The position numbers were made by a program, and so were the translations under genes. From Diphasiastrum complanatum (Eukaryota > Streptophyta > Lycopodiopsida > Lycopodiales > Lycopodiaceae), in the NCBI GenBank assembly GCA_029204225.1, contig CM055103.1, positions 56,778,885-56,842,884 of the forward strand: a stretch of DNA of 64,000 nt, written 5' to 3'. The number at the start of each line of letters is the position of its first letter. The stretch's first letter is position 1. Of this stretch, positions 34,267 to 44,692 are shown in pieces. A model generated the notes under the pieces. The model was not told where the DNA came from. It saw nothing but the letters and a program-made list of their open reading frames with translations, and did not search any database.

Positions 34267-37200
34267 ATGGCTACAAATGGAGGCTACATGTTGGAAAGCA
34301 ATGATAGGCTTACCTCCCTCAACTATTCTACTTGGAAAGTAAGGATGGAGTCTTTGCTTGAGATGAATGAGTTGATGGATATTGTTGTAGGTGTGGAGGA
34401 GAGACCTTTGGCACCTCAAGAACAATTGAGGTATGACAAGAGGGCAAAGAAAGCCCTTCACATGATCAAGATGAATGTGACAAATGAGCTTATCAAAGAG
34501 GTTGGTAAGTGCACATCATCTAGTGAAGCTTGGGAAGCCTTGAAGAAGGTTTATGAATCCAAGTCTACTTCTAGAGTGTTGACTTTAAGAAGGCAAATCT
34601 TTTCTTGTATGCAAAAGAAGAGTGAGAATGGACATGCTTTTGTTTTGAGAGTTAAAGCATTGAATGATGAGTTAGCATGCATTAATGATGGCATAAATAA
34701 TGAGGAGCTTGTTCAAGTGATTCTCAATGGCTTGTTGGATGATCATGCTAATCTTGTTCAAAGTTATGCTATCCAAAAATGTTTACCAAGTGTTGGAGAC
34801 TTGCAAGAGGTCTTGTTGGCTGAAGAATTCAGGTTGCAAGCAAGAGTGGGAGCATCTTCTACATCTCAAGGAGGAGAAGAGGAGGCAATGTTCTCTAAAG
34901 GCAAGTTCAAGGGCAAAGGTAAAAGCAATTGGTCTAAAGGGCAAGACCAAGGTGAGCACTCTACTTTTGGCAAAAAGAAGGATAGATCTAAGCTAAAATG
35001 TTTCTATTGTGGAGTCAAAGGGCATTTTGCTAGTGATTGTTTTAAGAAAAAGAGCGATCAAGGGGAAAAGCAAACCAATCTAACTATTGATGAGGGTGGG
35101 GATGAGCTTCTTTCAAATGATGCTTTTGTTATGTCATCTTGCTTGTTGGCTAATCATGGAGACATTGATCCTTGGTGGATTGATAGTGGAGCCACTTCTC
35201 ATATGACATATCATAAAGAGTATTTTTCATCTTTAATGGCATTTGATGGTGATAGGAAGGTAATCTATACCGCAAATGATGGTGAGTGTGCAATCAAGGG
35301 GATTGGCACAATTCCTATTTCACTTTCTACAAATAGGAATATAGAATTGAAAGATGTTTTGCTCATTCCATCCATTACCAAGAACTTACTTAGTGTAAGC
35401 CAAATGCTTGACAAAGGATTCAAAGTTGAGTTTGATGGTGATGCTTGCTTGATCAAAAAGGGGTGTAGTATCATTGCAAAAGGGAAAAGGCAAGGGAAAT
35501 TGTTCAAGCTTGATGCATGTGTTGTTGCTAACCAAGTTGGATGCATGGCAAATGAACAAATGTCAATTCAAGAGGTATGGCATAAAAGGATGGGACATCT
35601 CAACTACAAGGCCTTGGAGGTAATAGCCAAAAAGGAGGTAGTAAGGGGACTTCCCAAGTCTCTTACTTGCTTGAATCATGTTTGTGAAGAATGTGCTTTG
35701 TCTAAATCACATAGATTGCCATATACTAGATCTATATCTAGATCTAAGATGCCTTTTTCTCTCTTGCATTCGGATATTCATGGTGTTACTACAATTAGCA
35801 ATGGAGGTGCTAAGATGTATGTAACTTTCATTGATGATTTTAGTAGATTTTGTTGGGTTTATCTACTAAAGAGCAAGGATGAGGTGTTTGATGTGTTTGT
35901 CAAGTTCAAAGTTGCTATTGAGACTCAATTTACAACCAAAATCAAATGCTTGAGGAGCGACAATGGTGGTGAATACATTTCTAACAAATTCAAAGCCTTT
36001 TGCGATGAGCATGGGATCAAGAGGGAGTACACATGTCCAAGAACACCACAACAAAATGGAGTGGCCGAGAGGAAGAATAGAACCTTGTGTGAGAGTGCAA
36101 AGGCAATGAGATTGAATGCTAATCTTCCTAAACCTTTTTGGAGTGATGCTTTGTTGTGTGCAAATTTCCTATGCAATAGATGGCCAAGTGTTGTATTGGA
36201 AGGAAAAACCCCTTTTGAAGCTTTGTTTGGTACGAAGCCTAATGTCAAGTTTCTAAGAACTTTTGGATGCATTTGCTACTTCAACATTACTCTTGATGAT
36301 AGAACTAAGGAGGATCCATCTTCAAGAAAGGGCATTTTTGTTGGTTATAGTGAAGTAAGCAAAGCATATAGGATTTATGTTCCTTCAATCAAGAAAGTGT
36401 TCACAAGTAGGGATGTCATTTTTGATGAAAGTAACATTCCAAAAGTTGTTTCAAGTGATGATGGTGTTGTTGCAACTAATGTGCTTGATGACAATGGAGT
36501 TGATGACACATTGGATGTGGATGTTGAAGAAGCCTCTTCAAGTCAAATTCCAAGGAGAACTCCAAGGCATAAAGTGAAACCCTCAAGGCTCACTTATGAT
36601 GGCAAAGGTAAGCAAGTGGTGGATGGATCCAACTATGCTTTCCTAACTTCTTTTGATGTACCTTCATGTGTAGATGAAGCAAGGCAAGAAGAGGAATGGA
36701 TCCAAGCAATGGATCTTGAGTTTGAAGCACTTATGAAGAACAACACATGGAGATTGGTGGAGCTTCCAAAGGGCAAAAGTGCAATTGGATGCAAATGGAT
36801 CTTCAAGGTAAAGACAAATCAAGATGGATCTATCAACAAGTTGAAGGCAAGGTTGGTGGCTAAAGGTTATGCTCAAGAGCATGGCATTGACTATGAGGAA
36901 ACCTTTGCACCCGTGGCAAAGATGGTGAGCATAAGAGTAATCATTTCCCTTGCAACTCTTTATGGATGGGATCTTTGGCAATTAGACATTTCTAATGCTT
37001 TCTTGAATGGTGATCTTGAAGAGGAAGTCTACATGGAGCAACCCGAGAGCTATTTTTCTCATAGCAAGCCTAATCATGTGTGTTTTCTACAAAAAAGTTT
37101 GTATGGTCTTAAGCAAGCACCAAGGAGTTGGTATGCTAGGCTTAACTCTTTTCTACTTTCTCAAAACTTCACTATGAGTGAGTATGATCATTCACTTTAC

Positions 37201-38217
37201 TTTAGAATTAGTGCTAATGATGTTACAATCCTTCTAATTTATGTGGATGACATTATTTTAAGTGGAGGGAACAAGGAAGATATAGAAGATATCAAGAAAG
37301 CACTAAAAAAGGAATTTGAAGTGCATGATCTTGGTCTTTTGAGCTATATCTTAGGAATAGAAGTAATTAGAACTTCTCAAATCACTTTTATTTCACAAGA
37401 GAAGTATGCTATTTCTATTCTCAATAGATTTCATATGGTAGATGCAAATCCTATTGATACACCTATGGAATCACATGTAAAGCTAACTATAAGAGGTAAT
37501 GAAAGATCCTTCGAGGACATTACTCTCTATAGGAAGCTAATAGGTTCTCTTATATATCTAACCATCACAAGACCTGATTTATCTTATTGTGTTGGTAGAT
37601 TAAGCCAATTCATGCAAGATCCTAGCATAGAACATTGGAAACTAGGAAAGAGGATCTTGAGATACATCTCGGGAACAAAAGATTTTGGCATTGTTTATAG
37701 AGGCTCATCACCTAACTTATTTGGTTTTTCAGATTCAGATTTTGCAGGAGACCTTATGGATAGAAAATCCATAAATGCACATGCTATTTTCATAGGTGAT
37801 GGAGCTATCTCATGGATGTCGAAGAAACAAGCAACTATATCACTTTCTTCTAGTGAGGCCGAGTACAAAGCTTTGACATCATGCACAAAGGAGATGGTGT
37901 GGATCAAGAGGATGATTATGGAGCTTCACTTGCTGGATTTTTCAGAGAGTCCAATCATCTTTTGTGACAACCTTTCAGCCCAAAGTCTAGCAAGCAATCC
38001 GGTTTTCCATGCAAGGAGCAAACATATCGAGGTGGCTTACCATTTTGTGAGAGAACAAGTGTTGGCAAAAGAGATCAAGCTTGAACATGTCCCATCAAAG
38101 GAATGTGTGGCTGATATCTTTACCAAAGCATTGGGAAAGGACTTATTTTTCAAGCATAGAACAAGTCTTGGTGTACTTTCTAAATCTATGCTAAAACTAG
38201 TTGAAGAGGGAGTGTGA
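34267..38217 (+). CDS. Copia Gag-Pol polyprotein, 1316 residues
   Basis: Encodes particle protein and enzymes for retrotransposition in one frame. Order: UBN2-type Gag (about 1-240); zinc knuckle C245-X2-C248-X4-H253-X4-C258; aspartic protease DSGA 306-309; GAG-pre-integrase with HKRMGHLN from 439; integrase DDE triad Asp503, Asp565, Glu601 (D-X35-E between the last two); RT with Asp907 (QLDISNAF) and YVDD 992-995; RNase H with Asp1156/Asp1158, Glu1197/Glu1199 and Asp1234. All motifs are intact and no stop or shift is seen. Met34267 is in good context after a 600-bp leader. There is no gag-pol frameshift, so Gag excess must come by other means. The stop TGA (38215-38217) is formed by bases 3-5 of the 3' LTR. 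Confidence 0.95.
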   Translation: MATNGGYMLESNDRLTSLNYSTWKVRMESLLEMNELMDIVVGVEERPLAPQEQLRYDKRAKKALHMIKMNVTNELIKEVGKCTSSSEAWEALKKVYESKSTSRVLTLRRQIFSCMQKKSENGHAFVLRVKALNDELACINDGINNEELVQVILNGLLDDHANLVQSYAIQKCLPSVGDLQEVLLAEEFRLQARVGASSTSQGGEEEAMFSKGKFKGKGKSNWSKGQDQGEHSTFGKKKDRSKLKCFYCGVKGHFASDCFKKKSDQGEKQTNLTIDEGGDELLSNDAFVMSSCLLANHGDIDPWWIDSGATSHMTYHKEYFSSLMAFDGDRKVIYTANDGECAIKGIGTIPISLSTNRNIELKDVLLIPSITKNLLSVSQMLDKGFKVEFDGDACLIKKGCSIIAKGKRQGKLFKLDACVVANQVGCMANEQMSIQEVWHKRMGHLNYKALEVIAKKEVVRGLPKSLTCLNHVCEECALSKSHRLPYTRSISRSKMPFSLLHSDIHGVTTISNGGAKMYVTFIDDFSRFCWVYLLKSKDEVFDVFVKFKVAIETQFTTKIKCLRSDNGGEYISNKFKAFCDEHGIKREYTCPRTPQQNGVAERKNRTLCESAKAMRLNANLPKPFWSDALLCANFLCNRWPSVVLEGKTPFEALFGTKPNVKFLRTFGCICYFNITLDDRTKEDPSSRKGIFVGYSEVSKAYRIYVPSIKKVFTSRDVIFDESNIPKVVSSDDGVVATNVLDDNGVDDTLDVDVEEASSSQIPRRTPRHKVKPSRLTYDGKGKQVVDGSNYAFLTSFDVPSCVDEARQEEEWIQAMDLEFEALMKNNTWRLVELPKGKSAIGCKWIFKVKTNQDGSINKLKARLVAKGYAQEHGIDYEETFAPVAKMVSIRVIISLATLYGWDLWQLDISNAFLNGDLEEEVYMEQPESYFSHSKPNHVCFLQKSLYGLKQAPRSWYARLNSFLLSQNFTMSEYDHSLYFRISANDVTILLIYVDDIILSGGNKEDIEDIKKALKKEFEVHDLGLLSYILGIEVIRTSQITFISQEKYAISILNRFHMVDANPIDTPMESHVKLTIRGNERSFEDITLYRKLIGSLIYLTITRPDLSYCVGRLSQFMQDPSIEHWKLGKRILRYISGTKDFGIVYRGSSPNLFGFSDSDFAGDLMDRKSINAHAIFIGDGAISWMSKKQATISLSSSEAEYKALTSCTKEMVWIKRMIMELHLLDFSESPIIFCDNLSAQSLASNPVFHARSKHIEVAYHFVREQVLAKEIKLEHVPSKECVADIFTKALGKDLFFKHRTSLGVLSKSMLKLVEEGV

Positions 38218-38865
38218 AAAATTGTCAACTAGTAGTATTTTCCTAACTTGAGATTTTGTAGGCCTATGGCCAAATAAAAGTTAGAGATAGGTTCATACAT
38301 GTATGTAGAGGCCCAAAGTATGTGTACACTACTTTTGAGGTCACATTAATTAGAGGAGGTCGAGTGTGGAGCTCTTCTATTGGCTCATAATTTGGTGCAT
38401 TCCTATTTGACCAAATTTCTAGGTATATGGGTGAATCCTATTGGACCCCAATTTTAGCCTATCATAAGACAAGTGGCCAAGAGGCACTATGGCTGCTATA
38501 AATAGCCATCTCCACGAGTATGTACACATCTCATTTTCATTCTATTGAATGAATGTTATGCTCTTTGAAGGTCCATCTTCTTCTCTCTCACTTTTTTGTT
38601 CATATCTTGCATTCTAGCCACTAGAATTGTGATTTCTTTGTTGCTATGGCTTCACACGTGTGAAATGCAGGTTGTAGGCTCTGAAGTACGGACAGGGATA
38701 GCAAGTTTCTGTTTGTGGAAGCTTATGATCAGATTTTGATGTTTAGTTGATGTTTAGTATGCTTAACATCACAATTTCTATCATTTTTTCAATCTAGATG
38801 TGCATAACTTCCATGGCCAAGATCTTTATGAAACTTTAGCATCTTTTGGATCTGAGTTTTTCACA
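38213..38865 (+). repeat. 3' LTR (653 bp)
   Basis: Near-identical to the 5' LTR; followed by acaat. Confidence 0.95.
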
Positions 38866-39017
38866 ACAATTACCTCAATGATGTGTTTGTTAGATTTCTT
38901 ATGCTCGGCTTTAAACAAATCATTCAAGTAATGAGCATCTTGAAAACCGAAGGCCGACTACATCTTTTCGGACCTTCACATTTTTCCTTTGAGTTTTTTT
39001 GCCTTAACCATTTTTAG
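38866..39017 (+). pseudogene. NIF/FCP1-like HAD phosphatase, 3' part
   Basis: After the duplicated acaat the reading frame of the upstream phosphatase fragment resumes without a shift (NYLNDVFVRFLMLGFKQII). It matches the C-terminal helix expected after the IDDSPYKA motif in this family. It ends at a TAG (39015-39017) inside a minisatellite, so the true C-terminus may have been overrun by that repeat. Confidence 0.55.
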
Positions 39018-39420
39018 GCACCTTAGCCTTTTTTGTACCTTCGCGAAAAATGTGACATAGTGGCCAAGTGGCCAGAATGCCTTAGAAACCATTTTTAAGG
39101 CACCTTCGCCTTTTTCATCTTTTTCGGCTTTTTCGCCCCTTCGCGAAAAAAGCGACAAAGTGGCTAGAATGCCTTAGAAACCATTTTAAGGCACCTTCGC
39201 CTTTTTTAGTTTTTTCATTGCCTTTAGTCTAAGGCACCTTCGCCTTCTTCGATGCCTTCAGTCTAAGGCACCTTCGGCTTTTTCGCCTTTTTCGCCTTCT
39301 TCGCCAGCTTCAATCTAAGGGCGCCTTAGGGATTTACACACCTTAAGTCTAAGGACACCTTTAGGATCTGCATACCTTCAGTCTAAGTGCACCTTCGGTT
39401 TTTCGGGTTTTTCGTATTTT
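38990..39420. repeat. Minisatellite with TTCGCC/AAGGC words
   Basis: Two longer units of about 90-100 bp (GCCTTAGAAACCATTTTTAAGG with CGCGAAAAA and AGTGGC words, about 39000-39190) pass into shorter units of 35-45 bp (GTCTAAGGCACCTTCGCCTT, CTTCAGTCTAAGGCACCTTC) to 39420. The words GGCGAAGGTGCCTTA and its complement allow hairpins. Its GC-skewed, TTTTTCG-rich composition differs from the flanks. Confidence 0.75.
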
Positions 39421-39454
39421 TGCTACATTGGCAGACCGACGTCGCCAACTTCTC

Positions 39455-39875
39455 ATCAACCCTAAAATAGCTGGAGAAACAAATATCTTAAGTGTACAAA
39501 TGCAAAACTGAAGTAAATGGCAGTTAAGGCATAAGATATTTTTCTCTCGACACTTGTAAATATATATACTAGCTGAATCAAGCTATGTAAGTGTTAATTG
39601 AATTTATCTTTCAATCAAAGTTATTTGTAGCCAACGTTATCACGCTCAGCAAGCTGAAGTTATTACTTCAAGCGATTGTACTCACTGTTGATACTAATCA
39701 AAGTGCAATTTTTGTCTCACTACTGAGTTGTTCATTTGCGCAATCTCTGTATAAATTCTTCTACTTGAATATTTTTGTTGCTAACTATTGTGTTTCCGTT
39801 CCTACACGCCTACGCTCAAAGCTTCGAGCTTCCACTGCCGCTCACACCCATGTTTTTACGACATGGTATCAGAGC
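39455..39875 (+). repeat. Probable LTR (3' portion) of the following copia remnant
   Basis: The stretch ends TTTTTACGACA immediately before a primer-binding site (TGGTATCAGAGCGGG, 39876). It has a TATA-like word (CTGTATAAATTC, near 39748). The start is not clear and there is no second copy in the window. Confidence 0.45.
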
Positions 39876-42290
39876 GGGCATTTTAGTAATCTGCATTTCT
39901 ACTGTGGATTATCAGTCTTGTTTCTATTAAGATGTCTTTCTAGCAAATGCGCAGCCAACAGTATTCTGACAATCGTTGTTTCTACCAACGATCTCATTAA
40001 ACTAGAATGGATCCATCATCTAGTTCATCTGTCATTGACAAAATCGATGGAGATAACTACCAATTCTGGAAATTCAAGATGTAGGTTATACTTCTAGCCA
40101 AAGAACTGTGGGACATAGTTGATGGCACAGAGCTCAAACTAGAAGGTGATGCAGCCATCATCACCAAGTGGAGACTGAGAGATGGCAAAGCATTTTCCAT
40201 GATCACCCTCAATATTAAGGATACTCAAATCAGCCACATACGTGCTGCTCAGCTACTAAGGATGCATGGGACATTCTAGCAACTCTCTACGACATCAGAG
40301 ACGTTACTTCCAAGCTTCATCTGAGGAAGAAATTCTTCATCCTCAGAATGTTTGACGCAAATAGTGTTTCGAGTCACCCCAAGACGTTCAAAAATCTTAT
40401 GGAGCAGATGACTGCAACTGGCTCAGTCATAGAAGATTCTGATGCACTCATGACTCTATTATGAGTCTACTTGAAGCCTACGAAAACTGGGTAATGGCAA
40501 TTTTTATCCAAGAGCACCTCACTCTATCAAGAGTAATTTTGCTACTCCTACAAGAGGAGATCGGAAGATCAGTATCCTCTTCAGGCTCAAGATCGGATCC
40601 TCAAACTTTGTATTCAAAAAATCAGAAGTTTAGATCCAAGAGACCTATAAAGTCGGGCTCTACTGACAAGAAGAGCAACATCCAGGTTTAGGATCGAATT
40701 CAAGCTCTTCATCATTCCAACCAGCACAGAAACGTTTCTGCATATATTGTAAGAGGACTGGCCACGAAATCAAGGACTGCCGAACTTTGAAGTATAGCAA
40801 TGAAAGAAAGAAGCAGTTCCAACAACAAGCACATAGGCTACAGCCAGTCACTCAAATCAGCAACAAGAAGAAGAAGATGAAACAGCTTTCATGACCAAAG
40901 TTGGAGAACAACAAGATATCGATTCCTAGTATCTATATTCCAAAGCAAATCAACACATGACTCACCATCGCGACTAGTTCAAAGACTACAACTCATTCAC
41001 CCACTCTCGCGTTGTGCAACTTGGAGACAACTCATCACATTCAATCGAAGGTTAAGGAACAGTCAGAGTTGAATTCAAAAGAGGTGAGGTCAAGTTGTTG
41101 TCCAACATTCTCCACGTTCCAAATCTAACCAAGAATCTGCTCTCAATTAGCAAAATCACCGACTCAGGTTAGAGGGTCGAATTTGATATACAAGGCTGCA
41201 CAATTCTTGACAAATCCAAAAGGTTCAAGCCTACGAAAGAAGAAGCAACTATCTTTACAAACTCAGCCATTGCTATTCTTCTAAGAGTCAAGCTCTTCAC
41301 ACAGCCACTTTTGAATCAACTAATATGTTGTGGGCATTTCAGACTTGGCCATCTTAATTTCAACAGTATTCAACAAATGTCAGCTCAGAGTCTAGTACAA
41401 GATCCTGCCTTCAGTCAACAAGCCAACTTCTCCATGCGAAAGCTATATTATCAACAAGCATGATGGAGGTCCCTTCAGTTGAGACTCAATTCATACATCC
41501 AAGGGATTGCTTGACCTTGTACATAGCGACATTCGTGGCCCGATGCAGACTGCTTTCACAGGGGGAGTTCTCTATTTCCTAACCTTCATCGATGGCTTCT
41601 CTCGAAGGACTGCAACCTACTATTTGAAGAACAAATCTGAAGCATTCAAGTACTTCATGCAGTTCAAGGCGTCTGCAGAGAACCAGACCCAGAGGAAGAT
41701 CAAGACTCTGAGGAGAGTACATCTCCACATAATTCAAGGACTTCTGCAAGGCCAATGGGATACATCAACAATATACAACTAGCTACTCACCGTAGTCCAA
41801 TGGTGTAGCTGAACGGAAGAATCAGACAATTATCAAGAGTGCCAAGAGCATGATGGCGCATGCCTCTCTTCCAAAAAAATTATGGACAGAAGCTATTACA
41901 ATAGCTGCCTACTTGCAGAATCAATCCATCACCAAGGCCCTGAATGGCAAGACACCTTATGAGGTGTGGACAGGATCAAAACCATCACCAGACATATTCA
42001 AGTGTTTGGATGCATCGCTTTCGCTCAAATACCAAAAGATCTAAGAAGAAAACTGGATGATAAGAGCAGGAAGACGATCTTCATCGGTATTTCCCAAATC
42101 ACAAGGCATACAAGCTCTACAATTTGGATAACGAGAAGGCATTCACCAGTAGAGATGTCATTTTTTTGGAAGACCAGTTCATCGACCACAAAGGAAAAGC
42201 TACTGATAATTTCGACCCAAGGATCGAGCAACCAGACAATTCCAATCCAAGGAAGCCACAAGCTTCTACAAGAAACAGATTAGCGGATCT
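39876..42290 (+). pseudogene. Degenerate copia element: gag, protease, integrase
   Basis: From a tRNA-Met primer-binding site the plus strand reads, with many stops: Gag from 40009 (DKIDGDNYQFWKFKM, stop, LAKELWDIVDGTELKLEGD); zinc knuckle CIYCKRTGHEIKDC at 40739-40780; protease/linker (LSNILHVPNLTKNLLSISK); integrase from 41507 (LDLVHSDIRGPM, FIDGFSRRTATYYL, SPYSNGVAERKNQT, SKPSPDIFK, FGCIAFAQIPKDLRRKL). It stops near 42290 before RT. The protease active site and most frames are broken. It belongs to a different copia lineage from the elements at 9977 and 33005, and resembles the one at 42963. Confidence 0.85.
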
Positions 42291-42451
42291 TTTGTGAATC
42301 TTTTAAGTTGACTGGAAGACAAATTTTGCGAATCTTTTGAGTTGGTCACGAATAGAAATGTGAGTTTTCATTTGTTTCTTTCTTATCCTTCGTCAAGTAA
42401 ACTGCGCGCTTTGTTAGTAGAATCAAGATCTGTCTAATCAGTTGTTCTACA
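42290..42451 (-). repeat. Partial 3' LTR of a minus-strand copia element
   Basis: On the minus strand a purine tract (TTTGAGAGGGAGC, about 42452-42464) is followed by TGTAGAACAACTG at 42451. This is a plausible LTR start, truncated at about 42290 by the plus-strand copia remnant. Confidence 0.5.
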
Positions 42452-42464
42452 GCTCCCTCTCAAA

Positions 42465-42960
42465 GTGGGCAGTTGGATTAACCCCAATCTTCTTCGCTGC
42501 TTCTCGAACAAGGCTTTACTTAGTGACTTTGTAAAGATATCAACTGTCATTTCCTCTGTGGGTATGAAGACTATCTTCAGTATCTTATTCTCGACTAAGT
42601 CCCGAATCACGTGATACTTAATAGGTATGTGCTTCGTTTTCGAGTGAAATACATGATCTTTCGTAAGATGAAGTGTTATCCATTAACGAGACATAAGGCT
42701 CAGAACTAATTTATCAAATCCTTCCAATATCTGTTTAATCCAAATAAGCTCATTTGCCGTCTGGAGTGCTGCTACATATTTCGCTTCACAGGAAGATTGA
42801 GCTAATGTTGTTTGTTTCTTGCTTATCCAGAGTATGGTTGTGCCAGATACTAGAGTACAGCCTCCTGAAATACTTTTGCTATCATCCTTCATGGATGCCC
42901 AGCCTGCGTCACTATCAGATTCGATGTGAAATCTAGCTTCCTTCAAATAACACAGTCCAT
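42465..42960 (-). pseudogene. Copia RNase H fragment
   Basis: Minus strand 42683-42946 reads EARFHIESDSDAGWASMKDD, SISGGCTLVSG, WISKKQTTLAQSSCEAKYVA: RNase H with its Asp-Ser-Asp and Glu motifs. From 42680 down to 42465 the C-terminus (VDIFTKSLSK-like) continues in another frame. It is cut at 42962 by the LTR of the next element. Confidence 0.8.
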
Positions 42961-42962
42961 AG

Positions 42963-43724
42963 TGTTGGATTTATTCCCTCTACTCTCCTTAAATCCCATT
43001 TTAATCTGCCTTTATTCATGCTGCATATTTACTAACGTTGTCGTGCAGTCTACATATTTACACGCAAATTCGCACAGATGAAGAAAAGGCAAAAGAATCG
43101 CGACATTGTGTTTTTACACATGTTATGGTGACAGGGAAAAAGAGGACACTATCTTACATAATGTCAAAGTTGCTCTAAAAGCAAATGCACCCTGTAAATC
43201 TAATCATAAGGCTACTCGTAAGAGTGACGCACTTTTTGCATTGTCATCACCAACGATCACTTCAGCACTGACTGACGTTGCACCCTTTTCCCTCTCACCC
43301 CACTTATCATTCATTTTGTCTGATCTTTCTAGTTGTTCTTTCTGGTAATAGACGACTTAGTCTTGTCTTTCGCGAATCATTCGCGACTAATTATCAGTCA
43401 AGCCCCGTCTAGCACTTCGCGAATCATTCGCGATGAATAGTTTGTCTTACTATTCGCGATAAACCATTCTTCTAGAGCTTCGTTCATTTATTAAAGTTTG
43501 GCTACATAATCAAGAATGACTGTGATTCCCATCACTACCGTTTTGTTCATTCTGATAGGCATAGTCATGCTTATGGAGAGAGTTGTATAGCTCATTCCAC
43601 TGCGCACGAACATTTTCTGTTTGAGTTCATTTCTTGTTCATGTTCGTCTTACCTCTTTGAGCTTATTTTTTGTTTCTAACATGTGACACCTTTTCTCAAC
43701 TCGTTCATCTCTCTCTCTCCAACA
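42963..43724 (+). repeat. 5' LTR of a copia element (762 bp)
   Basis: It begins TGTTGGATTT and ends CTCTCCAACA, giving a perfect 7-bp terminal inverted repeat TGTTGGA/TCCAACA. A primer-binding site TGGTATCAGAGC (43725-43736) follows. Inside are two copies of the palindromic word TTCGCGAATCATTCGCGA (about 43368 and 43415) and a third half-copy (ATTCGCGAT, 43450), likely part of the promoter region. No 3' LTR was found in the window. Confidence 0.8.
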
Positions 43725-43881
43725 TGGTATCAGAGCTATTTTCATAGCTTGATAAGATTCCACAGTACAAGACTCTACTAGCCGATAGAGTAATTGTTTT
43801 CTTGTTCTATATTTTTCCGTATCAGATTTTCATACTTGAGTCATTGATAGTTTCTCCTATCACTCAGACTAACTCTTCCAC

Positions 43882-44692
43882 ATGGATTTCCAAGGGAAAG
43901 CCAATCCTATCATGGACAAGATTGATGGAGCCAATTACCATCTGTGAAAATTTAAGATGAAAACTGTACTAATGGCAAAATAATTGTACGACGTTGTTAC
44001 AGGTGCAGAAGGGAAACCTGAAGCGGACGACGCGGCAATTGCCAGATGGAAGCTGAAGGATGGAAAAGCTTTCATGCTAATCATCCTCAACATCACGGAT
44101 ACCCAGATCGACCATGTATCCGAGGCTCAGACATCGAAAGAAGTCTGGGACATCTTGAGCACACTATACGAAGTGCGAGATATAGCTTCCAAGCTACATC
44201 TCAGGAATAAATTCTACTCCCTCAACATGACGAATGGTGATTCTCTGCAGAATCACATTAATCAATTCAAAAACCTACTAAGACAAATGGCCGTTGTCGG
44301 ATCTGTCATAGACGATCAAGACGCAGTGATGCAACTGCTTACAAGCTTGCCAAGTTCTTATGACAATTGGGTGATGATCATCACAACTCATCCAGAATTG
44401 ACTCTTGTGAGAGTCATTACTATGTTGTTGCAGGAAGACACGTGAAGGAATGAAGCCTCGAGTTCCTCAGCTGATTCTCACGCCTTGTACACTAACAAGA
44501 GCACGACAAAACAAAAGAAGAAGAAAGGCCCAAAGCAATCAAAGCCAGACCAGAAATCAGCTCAGCACAAGGAATAGTCGAATCCGCAGACAAAGAAAAA
44601 GCTGTTCTGAAGATACTACAAACAAAACAGCCACAAAATACAAGACTGTCAAATACTTCAAGCGTTCAGATCAACGAATGTTTGACGACTAG
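43882..44692 (+). pseudogene. Copia gag with two nonsense changes
   Basis: Met43882 starts a UBN2-type Gag: DFQGKANPIMDKIDGANYH, then TGA in place of the conserved Trp codon, and a TAA in place of Glu just before LYDVVTGAEGKPEADD. From 43984 the frame is open to 44445 (SEAQTSKEVWDILSTLYE, NQFKNLLRQMA, LTSLPSSYDNWVMIIT). Then it shifts through a lysine-rich stretch with a damaged zinc knuckle (YYKQNSHKIQDC). It ends near 44692 against a minus-strand fragment. Confidence 0.85.

Larger units (their letters stand above)
33005..38865 (+). mobile_element. Full-length, apparently intact Ty1/copia retrotransposon (5861 bp)
   Basis: LTRs 33005-33657 and 38213-38865 (653 bp each) differ at about one base by eye (33492-type C versus T at 38699). 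The 5-bp target duplication acaat is at 33000-33004 and 38866-38870. The primer-binding site TGGTATCAGAGC starts at 33658. A purine tract (GAAGAGGGAG) precedes the 3' LTR. One uninterrupted frame spans gag-pol. These are the marks of a very recent, potentially active insertion, the youngest in the window. Confidence 0.97.
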
